Source: Loktanella sp. (GTDB lineage Bacteria; Pseudomonadota; Alphaproteobacteria; Rhodobacterales; Rhodobacteraceae). Taken from it: DNA of 14,391 nt. Location of the stretch: the NCBI GenBank assembly GCA_003551805.1, contig PUNR01000111.1, forward strand, positions 1-14,391, read 5' to 3'. Of this stretch, positions 6,320 through 14,284 are shown one piece after another (within the stretch, counting starts at the first letter, position 1; every line of letters starts with the position of its first letter). The notes beneath the pieces were generated by a model. The model made no database searches and was not told the DNA's origin. It saw only the letters and a list, made by a program, of their open reading frames with translations. The position numbers and the translations under genes are program-made.

Positions 6320-8365
6320 ATGTCACATGATCCACTGCTGCAACCCTACCAGCTGAAACATCTGACGTTGCGCAACCGGATCATGACCACCAGCCACGAA
6401 CCCGCCTATCCCGAAGACGGCATGCCCAAGGACCGCTATGCCGCCTATCATGCCGAACGCGCCAAGGCGGGGGTCGCGCTGGCGATGACTGCGGGGTCGG
6501 CGGCTGTGTCGCGCGACAGCCCGCCTGTGTTCAATAATATCCTTGCCTATAAGGACGAAGTCGTGCCGTGGATCAGGCAATTGACCGATGCCTGCCACGA
6601 CCACGGCTGCGCTGTCATGATCCAGCTGACCCATCTGGGCCGCCGCACCGGTTGGGCCAAGGGCGACTGGCTGCCGTCGGTGTCATCATCGCGCCACCGC
6701 GAACCCGCGCACCGCGCATTTCCGAAACTGGCCGAGGACTGGGACATCGCGCGGATCATCAATGACTTTGCCGATGCCACCGAACGGATGAAGGCTGGCG
6801 GCATGGACGGAATCGAACTGCAGGTCTACGGCCATCTGCTGGATCAATTCTGGTCGCCGCTGACCAATGATCTGGAAGGGCCTTATGGCGGGCAAAGCCT
6901 CGACAGCCGGATGCAGTTGCTGCTTGATGTGCTGGCGGCTTGCCGCAAAAGGGTGGGCGATGATTTCATCATTGGTCTGCGCTACACGGCGGATGAAGCC
7001 GCCGCAGGCGGGATCACCCCCGAAGAAGGAATCGCGATTTCCAAAAGGCTGGCCGACACAGGCATGGTCGATTTCCTGAACGTGATCCGGGGCCGTATCC
7101 ATACCGACCCTGCGATGACCGACGTCATTCCGCTGCAAGGCATGAAAAGCGCGCCGCATCTCGACTTTGCCGGTGCCGTGAAACAGGCAACGGGCCTGCC
7201 GACCTTTCATGCGGCCCGCATCCCCGATGTGGCGACCGCACGGCACGCTATTCAGGCGGGATTGCTTGATATGGTCGGCATGACGCGGGCGCATATGGCC
7301 GACCCGCATATCGTGCGCAAGATTATCGAAGGACGCGAGGATGATATCCGCCCTTGCGTCGGGGCCACCTATTGCCTTGACCGGATCTATCAGGCGGGCG
7401 AGGCGCTTTGCATCCATAACGCCGCCACGGGCCGTGAACTGACCATGCCGCATGACATCACCCCTGCCCCCACAGCCAAGCGTGTCGTCATTATCGGTGC
7501 CGGACCAGCGGGGCTGGAGGCTGCGCGCGTCGCCGCCGGACGCGGCCATCAGGTGACAGTGTTCGAGGCGCAGCCCGATCCCGGCGGGCAAATCCGCCTG
7601 ACCGCACAAAGCCCGCGCCGGCGCGAGATGATGGGCATCATCGACTGGCGCATGGCGCAATGTGCGGCCCGCGATGTGACCTTTCATTTCAACACTTGGG
7701 CCGAGGCAGAGGATATCACCGCACTGGCCCCTGATGTGGTGATCGTGGCGACAGGTGGTATGCCCAATCTGCAATTGTTCGAAACCAAGCATGACCAGAC
7801 ATTGGTCGTCAGCGCGTGGGATATCATCTCGGGCGATGTGAAACCGGGACAGGATGTGCTGATCTATGACGAAAGCGGCGATCATCCGGGGCTGATGGCA
7901 GCGGAAATCGCGGCTGCGACCGGTGCGCGTGTCGAGGTGATGACACCCGACCGCACCTTTGCACCCGATATCATGGGGATGAACCTTGTGCCTTATATGC
8001 GGGCCTTGCAGGATAAGGAAGTCACCTTCACCGTCACCCGCAGGCTGGTCGATGTGGCGCGTGACGGTAACCGTCTGCGCGCGACGATCGGGACGGATTA
8101 CAGCGGTTTCACCAACGAAAAAACCTACGACCAGATCGTGGTCAATTACGGTACCTTGCCGCTGGACGATCTGTATTTCGACCTCAAACCCCTGTCCCGC
8201 AATCTGGGCGAGGTTGATCATGACGCGCTAATCACCGGCTATCCACAGCAGGTCGCAACCAATCCTGACGGCGCGTTCCAGCTATTCCGCATCGGCGATG
8301 CGGTCAGCGCGCGCAACACCCATGCCGCGATTTACGACGCGCTGCGCTTGGTCAAGGATATCTAA
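6320..8365 (+). CDS. NADH:flavin oxidoreductase, TMADH/DgcA type (old yellow enzyme plus FAD/NAD domain)
   Basis: This 681-residue protein has an N-terminal old-yellow-enzyme barrel (about 1-370) and a C-terminal FAD/NAD-binding half that begins with a Rossmann loop GAGPAG at 393-398. The order and length match trimethylamine dehydrogenase, 2,4-dienoyl-CoA reductase and especially the dimethylglycine/N-methylproline demethylase group (DgcA): IQLTHLGRR near 97-105, DQFWSP near 175, HAARI before DMVGMTRAHMADPH, and an ending of RNTHAAIYDALRL. The Fe-S region reads C346-V-G-A349-T-Y-C352 with C364, so one of the four ligands seen in TMADH is Ala. No Cys occurs in the first 90 residues, so the cysteinyl-FMN link of TMADH is absent. 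The likely reaction is oxidative N-demethylation of a small methylated amine, but the substrate is uncertain and no DgcB partner lies next to it. GGAG precedes the ATG by seven bases. Confidence 0.88.
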   Translation: MSHDPLLQPYQLKHLTLRNRIMTTSHEPAYPEDGMPKDRYAAYHAERAKAGVALAMTAGSAAVSRDSPPVFNNILAYKDEVVPWIRQLTDACHDHGCAVMIQLTHLGRRTGWAKGDWLPSVSSSRHREPAHRAFPKLAEDWDIARIINDFADATERMKAGGMDGIELQVYGHLLDQFWSPLTNDLEGPYGGQSLDSRMQLLLDVLAACRKRVGDDFIIGLRYTADEAAAGGITPEEGIAISKRLADTGMVDFLNVIRGRIHTDPAMTDVIPLQGMKSAPHLDFAGAVKQATGLPTFHAARIPDVATARHAIQAGLLDMVGMTRAHMADPHIVRKIIEGREDDIRPCVGATYCLDRIYQAGEALCIHNAATGRELTMPHDITPAPTAKRVVIIGAGPAGLEAARVAAGRGHQVTVFEAQPDPGGQIRLTAQSPRRREMMGIIDWRMAQCAARDVTFHFNTWAEAEDITALAPDVVIVATGGMPNLQLFETKHDQTLVVSAWDIISGDVKPGQDVLIYDESGDHPGLMAAEIAAATGARVEVMTPDRTFAPDIMGMNLVPYMRALQDKEVTFTVTRRLVDVARDGNRLRATIGTDYSGFTNEKTYDQIVVNYGTLPLDDLYFDLKPLSRNLGEVDHDALITGYPQQVATNPDGAFQLFRIGDAVSARNTHAAIYDALRLVKDI

Positions 8366-9636
8366 AGCCGGTTGAACCGGTCCTTTTGCAATTCCGTCCA
8401 GAACACGGTCATGCGATAGCCGTCCTCCAATTGTTCGTCGGCGGTGACGATCCCAGCCTCGAACAGCCAGGCGCGTTTGCGCCCGTCGGCAAAGCCAAGG
8501 GTCAGCACGGCCTCGGTCCTTGGGTCTTTCAGCTTTTCGGGGATCGCGGCCAGCAGGGCATCCATGCCTTCACCGGTGATCGCAGACACGGCGAACAGAT
8601 CATCGGTGCGCGCAGCCTGATTGGTGCGGCCTTCATAGGCTTCGCCTTCCAGCAGATCGACCTTGTTCCAGACCTCGATCAGCGGTGCACCTTCGGCAAC
8701 GCCCAGCTTTTGCAGGATCGCCATGACATCGCGGGCCTGTTCTTCGGTCTGGTCGTGGCTGATGTCGCGGACATGCACGATCAGATCGGCGTCCAGCACC
8801 TCTTCCAATGTGGCGCGGAAAGCGGCGACCAGTTCGGTCGGCAGGTCAGAGATGAAACCAACCGTATCGGACATGATCACCTCATCCCCCGTGGGCAGGG
8901 TGATCTTGCGCATCGTGGGATCAAGCGTGGCGAAAAGCATATCCTTGGCCAGAACATCAGCCCCGGTCAGGCTGTTGAACAGCGTGGATTTACCCGCGTT
9001 GGTGTATCCGACCAATGCGACAATCGGAAACGGCACCTTGGCGCGGGATGCGCGGTGCAAGGCACGGGTGCGGCCCACTTTATCAAGCTGGCGGCGCAGG
9101 CGGACAAGCTGGTCATCGATGGCACGGCGGTCAGCCTCGATCTGGGTTTCACCCGGACCACCGACAAAGCCAAGACCACCGCGCTGGCGTTCAAGGTGGG
9201 TCCATGCCCGCACCAGACGCGTGCGCTGATAAGACAAGGCCGCCATTTCGACCTGCAACACACCTTCAGATGTGCGGGCGCGGTCGCTGAAGATTTCCAA
9301 AATCAGGCCGGTGCGGTCCAGCAGCTTGACCCCCCATTCCTTTTCCAGATTGCGCTGTTGCACGGGCGTGACCGGCCCATCGACCAGCACCAGTTCCACT
9401 TCGGCATCGGACAGAATGGTTTTGAGTTCGGCAATCTTGCCTTTGCCGAACAATTTGCCGGCATGCATCTTGGGCAGGCGCACGATATCGGCACCGACAA
9501 CATCCAGATCAGGCAAAGCCGCGGCCAGCGCCACAGCCTCTGCCAGTGCCGGCACGGGTGCGCGGCGTGTGTGGTCGGATTTCAATTCAGGGTGCAGCAC
9601 CCAGGCCCGTGTGACGGGCTTGTCGTGTTCCAGCAA
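8362..9636 (-). CDS. hflX: HflX, ribosome-associated GTPase
   Basis: A 424-residue GTPase that binds the large ribosomal subunit and helps split or rescue stalled ribosomes. The N-terminal HflX domain contains LFGKGKIAEL (62-71) and the glycine-rich GGPGETQIEADRR (159-171). The G domain has the P-loop GYTNAGKST at 210-218, LFATLDPT at 234-241, DTVGF at 257-261, and NKVD at 324-327. It lies directly behind hfq, with two bases between the hfq stop and the TTG start. No ATG or GTG is available upstream because TGA occurs in frame at 9652-9654, so TTG is the only near start; an AAGG at 12 bases and a GAAG at 7 bases are the only weak ribosome sites. The TAG stop overlaps the stop of the convergent flavoprotein gene by three bases, leaving no room for a terminator. 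Confidence 0.95.
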   Translation of the reverse strand: MLEHDKPVTRAWVLHPELKSDHTRRAPVPALAEAVALAAALPDLDVVGADIVRLPKMHAGKLFGKGKIAELKTILSDAEVELVLVDGPVTPVQQRNLEKEWGVKLLDRTGLILEIFSDRARTSEGVLQVEMAALSYQRTRLVRAWTHLERQRGGLGFVGGPGETQIEADRRAIDDQLVRLRRQLDKVGRTRALHRASRAKVPFPIVALVGYTNAGKSTLFNSLTGADVLAKDMLFATLDPTMRKITLPTGDEVIMSDTVGFISDLPTELVAAFRATLEEVLDADLIVHVRDISHDQTEEQARDVMAILQKLGVAEGAPLIEVWNKVDLLEGEAYEGRTNQAARTDDLFAVSAITGEGMDALLAAIPEKLKDPRTEAVLTLGFADGRKRAWLFEAGIVTADEQLEDGYRMTVFWTELQKDRFNRL

Positions 9637-9638
9637 AA

Positions 9639-9872
9639 CTATTCTTCGCCTTCATAAAGGCTGATCGGTTGTGCCGGCATGATCGTGGAAATCGCACTTT
9701 TGTAAACAAGCTGCGATTGACCGTCGCGGCGCAGCAACACGCAAAAGCTGTCAAACCATGTGATGACGCCCTGCAATTTCACCCCGTTAACCAGAAAGAT
9801 CGTGACCGGAACCTTGGTCTTGCGGACATGGTTCAGAAACGCATCTTGCAGATTTGCTTTATCGGCGGCCAT
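9639..9872 (-). CDS. hfq: Hfq, RNA chaperone
   Basis: This 77-residue Sm-like protein pairs small RNAs with mRNAs and forms a hexameric ring. It has Sm1 with LQDAFLNHVRK and VPVTIFLVNG-VKLQG (about 8-35), and Sm2 with YKSAISTI (57-64). The alphaproteobacterial form lacks the long C-terminal tail of the E. coli protein, as here. The ATG at 9872 has AAGGG seven bases upstream. hflX starts two bases after its stop (TAG), so translation of the two is coupled. A 108-base gap separates it from trkH on the same strand, so it may have its own promoter; I could not identify convincing -35/-10 boxes. Confidence 0.96.
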   Translation of the reverse strand: MAADKANLQDAFLNHVRKTKVPVTIFLVNGVKLQGVITWFDSFCVLLRRDGQSQLVYKSAISTIMPAQPISLYEGEE

Positions 9873-9953
9873 GATGACACCCTTTTATTTTTCTTGCGAC
9901 CGCATACCGGCCCCCGTCTGTTCCTAGTATGTCGCGCCATAACAGGAGTTTCC

Positions 9954-9982
9954 AGCCCAAAAAGCGAAACAATGCAAGGGCT
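9954..9982 (-). repeat. Short inverted repeat at the trkH stop
   Basis: AGCCC (9954-9958) and GGGCT (9978-9982) could pair across 19 bases right at the end of trkH, upstream of hfq. The stem is too short and the loop too long to call it a terminator. Confidence 0.15.
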
Positions 9983-11501
9983 AACGTCGCCAGATTTCCG
10001 GATTGAACAACGCGATGATGGCAAGCGTTTCCAATCGGCCCAGTACCATCGCCCCTGCAAGGATCATCTTGGCCGCATCCGGCAGCCCCGCATAAGAGAT
10101 CGGGCTTTCCGCAGCAACCACCGCCAACGGGCCTGTTGTTGACAAGGCTGCGACCGACAGCACCATCGAGGTTTCGAACTGCACACCGGTCAGTGACAAA
10201 AGCAGCATCACCGCCGTCAGGCTAAGCGCGAACAGCATGAAGAAAATCCATGAAATATAGGCACCTTGCTTGCGGATGCGCCGTGCCTCGCGGCCACCAC
10301 CGCCGACCGATGAAGGCGACAGCAGCCGTTCCTGTTCGCGTTCCAGATGCCGAAACAGCGCATAGATGCGCAGCAGTTTGACGCCTCCCGCTGTGGTTGC
10401 CACACCACCCCCGATCAACGCCAGCCCGATCAGGAACAACCCCGGCGTGCTGAGCAGCGACCAATCTGTCGCCCTGTCCCAAAACCGCGATTCAAACCCT
10501 GTGGTGGTCAAAAATGACGTAACGGTAAACAAAGCTCCCCAGATTGCTGCCAACATTTGTGAAACACTGGCAGGGGCAAGGTCTGCGGGGGCAAAGGCGA
10601 AGTGGCGCAGGAAAAGCACTGCCGTGACCAGCCCGATCAGCACGGTCGCTGTCACAAACTCCGGATCGCGCCAGAAAGTTCTGTGATGTTCCCCGCTGAC
10701 CCCGCGGGAAAACGTCAACCGCGACAAGGCAAAAACGAAAAAGACAAAAACCAGCGCCTCGCCCAGAAAACCGGATGCGGCATAATAAAGCCCGCCCACC
10801 GGCGTGATCCCCGATGTCGACAGCACCGCCATCGCATGGGCAAGTGCCACATAAGGCATTTCGCCCAAGATCATCAGCCCGATCCAAAGCGTCAGGGTGA
10901 GCCCCATATAGACAGGCGTCAGCGCCATCGTGAACCGTACCATCCGTTCTGACGGGTCAGCAATAGCGCCGATCTGGTTAAACGTGCCGGTGGCCCCCTT
11001 GCCGATTGCAGCGGTGGCGCGGACCTCGAACCCGCCAAGGTTCATCGGGGCAAAGATCGACACAGCCGTCACCCAGACCAGCAGGCCGCCCAGCCAGCCC
11101 ACCGTAGACCGCCACAAATGCTGTGACGGCGTCAGCCGCCCAAGCGAATCGTAAACGCTGGCGCCTGTGGTGGTGAAGCTGGACACCATTTCAAACCACG
11201 CATTCAGAAAGGTCGTGGTCTGAACGGCCTCGTAGAACGGCACTGCGAACATGATCGGCAAGACGGTAAAAGCAGCCAGCAATCCGGTTAGCTGGCTGCG
11301 GGCGATGTTGGACGGGGCATAGCCCGATGTCGTCAGCCCGATCAGCAATGTCAGCACCGAAAACAGGATGAACCCGTAGAAAAACACCCGCATCGTGGTG
11401 AAATCTTCGACCACGGCGGCGTGGCTGGCGGGCAGCAGCATCGCCAATGCGCCCAGCCCCATCAGGATCACGAAAAACGGAAGTTTCAGGACCCACTGCA
11501 T
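9981..11501 (-). CDS. trkH: TrkH, K+ uptake channel subunit
   Basis: A 506-residue inner-membrane protein that conducts K+ and needs TrkA as its cytoplasmic gate. Four pore loops are visible: SFTTTGAS (109-115), LSTSGITPVGG (227-237), SFLTTTGFE (329-337) and LSTTGPL (453-459), each carrying the selectivity-filter Gly. The GGVKLLRIY stretch (372-380) and GRLETLAIIAL (488-498) are typical of TrkH. The start ATG (11499-11501) shares one base with the trkA stop TGA (TGATG), so the two are co-translated. It ends in TAG. With trkA interrupted by a nonsense codon, TrkH may be ungated or inactive unless readthrough occurs. Confidence 0.95.
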   Translation of the reverse strand: MQWVLKLPFFVILMGLGALAMLLPASHAAVVEDFTTMRVFFYGFILFSVLTLLIGLTTSGYAPSNIARSQLTGLLAAFTVLPIMFAVPFYEAVQTTTFLNAWFEMVSSFTTTGASVYDSLGRLTPSQHLWRSTVGWLGGLLVWVTAVSIFAPMNLGGFEVRATAAIGKGATGTFNQIGAIADPSERMVRFTMALTPVYMGLTLTLWIGLMILGEMPYVALAHAMAVLSTSGITPVGGLYYAASGFLGEALVFVFFVFALSRLTFSRGVSGEHHRTFWRDPEFVTATVLIGLVTAVLFLRHFAFAPADLAPASVSQMLAAIWGALFTVTSFLTTTGFESRFWDRATDWSLLSTPGLFLIGLALIGGGVATTAGGVKLLRIYALFRHLEREQERLLSPSSVGGGGREARRIRKQGAYISWIFFMLFALSLTAVMLLLSLTGVQFETSMVLSVAALSTTGPLAVVAAESPISYAGLPDAAKMILAGAMVLGRLETLAIIALFNPEIWRR

Positions 11502-12877
11502 CAGAAATATTCGATCGAGACCTGCAACAGCCGTTCCACCTCGGGCACATCGGGGGTCATGGCAAAGATGGCGATGACGTCGTTTTCCTCGATCCGGGTT
11601 TCAGCGGTCGGGCGGATGACCTTGCCTTCTTTCATCATGCCGCCGATCAGCACGCCTTCGGGAAAGTCGATATCCTTGATCTTCTGGCCCGATATCGGGG
11701 ATGTGCCCAGCACCTGCGCCTCGATCACTTCGGCCTCGGCGTCGCCGATGGAATAGACATTGCGCACCCGTCCGTGCCGGATATGGCGCAGGATCGAACT
11801 GACTGTCGTGGCACGCGGATTGATATAAGCGTCAATATCCAAAGGCCCCATCAAGGGCACCAGTGTCGGGTCATTGACCAGACAGATCGCCATGGCGCAG
11901 CCCATTTCCTTGGCACGCACCGATGCCAGCAAATTGGTTTTGTCGTCATCGGTCACCACCAGCACGGCATCGGCACTGGCGATTCCTGCCTCGTCCAGCA
12001 AAGCGGTATCAAGACCATCACCGTGCAGAACGATGGTCCGGTCTAGCGTATCAGCGGCGCGTTCGGCGGCGGTGCGGTCTTTTTCAATGACTTTGACGCG
12101 TACACGATCTGTTCGTGCTTCCAACGCCAGCGCGACCCCAAGGCCCACATTGCCACCACCGATGATGACGATCCGTTCCTGCTTTGACTGGGTCTTACCG
12201 AATATTTCCAGCGTGCGGTTCAGGTCTTCGGTATGGGTGAAAAGATAGCAGGCATCACCAGCAAAAATTTGGTCATTCGCCGATGGCACAAACAAGGCCC
12301 CGTCCCGCCTGATACCGACGACAATGGCCCGCAACGTCGAAAACAGATCGGTCAATTGCCGCAATGGCGTGTTGATGACAGGGCAATCATCCTCGATGGT
12401 GATACCCAGCAATTGCGCGCGGCCGTCCAGAAAGCTTTCGGTGTCAAACGCTGCGGGGGCGGCAAGGCGCTGCAAAGCAGCCTCGGCCACTTCGCGTTCG
12501 GGCGAAATCACGACATCAATCGGTAGATGGTCACGGCGGTAAAGGTCGGCGTAGGCGGGGTCGAGATAGGTCTGGGCGCGCAGTCGCGCGATCTTGCGCT
12601 GCACGGCAAAGACGGAATGGGCGACCTGACAGGTGACCATGTTCACCTAGTCCGAATAGGTGGCGGCGATAATCATATCGGCGTCGCGCGCCCCTGCCCG
12701 GTCAAGCACGTCGGGATGGCTGGCATAGCCAGCGATGCCTTGCACATCCAGCGTATCAGTCGCGCGGCGCACCAGTTCTGGGTTGTTGTCGACGACGGTG
12801 ACATCGTTGTTTTCGCCAGACAAATGGCGCGCGATCTGCCAGCCGACCTGCCCCGCGCCGCAGATGATGATTTTCAT
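11501..12877 (-). pseudogene. trkA: TrkA, K+ channel gating subunit, interrupted by an in-frame amber codon
   Basis: The gene codes for the 458-residue cytoplasmic NAD-binding subunit of the Trk system, built of two RCK halves with Rossmann loops GAGQVG (7-12) and IIGGGNVG (238-245). The frame is intact from the ATG at 12877 to the TGA at 11501-11503, except that codon 77 (12647-12649) is TAG. The flanking residues read AATYSD, stop, VNMVTCQVAHS, and TrkA proteins have Glu here (E. coli TSSDETNMVACQVA), so one G-to-T change from GAG explains it. The start overlaps the ntrX stop by four bases. A restart is possible at the GTG directly after the stop or at the ATG at 12640, which has an AGGTGA in front. 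The N-terminal piece would be 76 residues and the remainder 381 (GTG) or 379 (ATG). It could equally be a base-call error, in which case the gene is normal. Confidence 0.85.
12638..12649 (-). other. Amber codon and possible restart site inside trkA
   Basis: On the minus strand this reads TAG GTG AAC ATG. The TAG is the nonsense codon, GTG is a potential start directly behind it, and AGGTGA forms a ribosome-site-like stretch close before the ATG (12638-12640), with shorter spacing than usual. Five other genes in the window end in TAG, so amber is a working stop in this genome. Confidence 0.5.
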
Positions 12878-14277
12878 TCGGTTTCACCTTCAAGATAGGC
12901 GACACGCCCCCCTGATTTCGATGTTGTCACCACGCCCAACGATTTCAGCTTGCGGTGCAACGCTGACCGTTCCATCCCGACAAAAGATGCGGTCCGGCTG
13001 ATATTGCCACCAAATCGGTTGATCTGGGTCAGCAGATATTCGCGCTCAAACAATTCCCGCGCCTCGCGCAGGGGCAAGGTGGCCAAACCTCCTGACAACA
13101 CAATACGCCCGTCATTATCGGTGTGATCTTCGGTTGAAGGCAGTTCACGTGCGGCGATATCTCCACGACTTTCACCAAGGATAAGAACACGTTCCATGAC
13201 GTTCTTTAACTGCCGCACGTTACCCGGCCAATGCATAGTCTGCAACAAGGCACGCGCATCATCGGCCAGTTTGCGCAGCGGCAACCCTTGGACCGAATTG
13301 AACTGGGCGATGAAATATTCCGCCAGCACCGGAATATCCTCGCGGCGTTCTTCCAGCGATGGCACGGCGATCGGCACGACGTTCAGGCGGTGAAATAGTT
13401 CCTCGCGGAACACCCCTGCTTCGATCGCGACGCCCAAATCACGGTTGGTGCTGGATATAACCCGCAGATCGACCTGTACCTTGTCGTTGCCGCCTACCCG
13501 CTGGAACCGCTGGTCTACCAACACCCGCAGGATTTTAGACTGCGTGCCCAAAGGCATATCAGCCACTTCGTCAAAATAGATGACACCGCCATTGGCCTCT
13601 TCCAGCAGGCCGGGTTCGATACCGCGGCCCGGATCTTCGCGCCCGAATAGCACCTCTTCCATCCGGTCAGGCGCGATAGAGGCGGAACTGACCGTGATAA
13701 AAGGGCTGCTCGCACGCGCTGAATTGGCGTGGATATAGCGCGCTGCGATTTCCTTGCCCGATCCGGCGGGGCCGGTCAGCATCACGCGGCCATTCGACTT
13801 TGTGACCTTGTCGAGTTGCGATTTCAGCGTACGGAACGATGCGCTTTCACCGATCATTTCGGCGTTCACGCTTTCGCCGCGTTTTAATTCGCTGTTTTCA
13901 CGGCGCAGGCGTGACGTTTCCATGGCGCGGCGGATTACGACCATCAACTGATCGATATTAAAGGGCTTCTCGATGAAATCATAAGCACCCTGTTTAATCG
14001 CTGCCACCGCAATTTCGATATTGCCGTGGCCCGATATAATGACGATCGGCACCTCGGGATGTTCGCGTTTGACGGCCTTGAGGATATCGATCCCGTCCAT
14101 GCTGCTGTCTTTCAGCCAGATATCAAGAATCATCAGTGCGGGCACATCTGTCGCGATCTGCGCCATGCATTCATCCGACGTCCCCGCCAGCCGCGTCGTG
14201 AAACCTTCGTCGCGCAGAATATCAGAGATCAATTCCCGGATATCGCGTTCGTCATCTGTGATCAGGATATCGCCCAT
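12874..14277 (-). CDS. ntrX: NtrX, sigma-54-type response regulator
   Basis: A 467-residue DNA-binding response regulator of the NtrY/NtrX system, which adjusts nitrogen and redox gene expression. The receiver domain (about 1-120) has D8-D9, phosphoacceptor Asp52 (LDIWL), S82 in ISGHG and K104 in EKPF. The AAA+ domain has Walker A GPAGSGKE (169-176) and Walker B IYFDE with D236-E237. The GAFTGA loop is missing; the position reads FGREDPGRGIEPG (211-223), as in NtrX-type proteins rather than typical sigma-54 activators. A Fis-type HTH lies at 423-449 (GGNISRTASFVGMERSALHR). The ATG at 14277 is preceded by GAGGA that overlaps the ntrY stop. It overlaps trkA by four bases. Confidence 0.95.
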   Translation of the reverse strand: MGDILITDDERDIRELISDILRDEGFTTRLAGTSDECMAQIATDVPALMILDIWLKDSSMDGIDILKAVKREHPEVPIVIISGHGNIEIAVAAIKQGAYDFIEKPFNIDQLMVVIRRAMETSRLRRENSELKRGESVNAEMIGESASFRTLKSQLDKVTKSNGRVMLTGPAGSGKEIAARYIHANSARASSPFITVSSASIAPDRMEEVLFGREDPGRGIEPGLLEEANGGVIYFDEVADMPLGTQSKILRVLVDQRFQRVGGNDKVQVDLRVISSTNRDLGVAIEAGVFREELFHRLNVVPIAVPSLEERREDIPVLAEYFIAQFNSVQGLPLRKLADDARALLQTMHWPGNVRQLKNVMERVLILGESRGDIAARELPSTEDHTDNDGRIVLSGGLATLPLREARELFEREYLLTQINRFGGNISRTASFVGMERSALHRKLKSLGVVTTSKSGGRVAYLEGETE

Positions 14278-14284
14278 ATTGTCC

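Noticed and set aside
6686..8221. Open frame of 511 codons antisense to the flavoprotein gene
   Set aside because: His/Asp/Arg-rich shadow translation caused by GC-rich codon use of the real gene; no family resemblance.
8386..9657. Open frame of 423 codons antisense to hflX
   Set aside because: Shadow of hflX; the hflX motifs are decisive for the other strand.
12647..12649. Amber recoding to an amino acid as a genome-wide explanation for the trkA stop
   Set aside because: TAG serves as the true stop of at least five neighbouring genes, so general reassignment is unlikely; a site-specific effect remains open.
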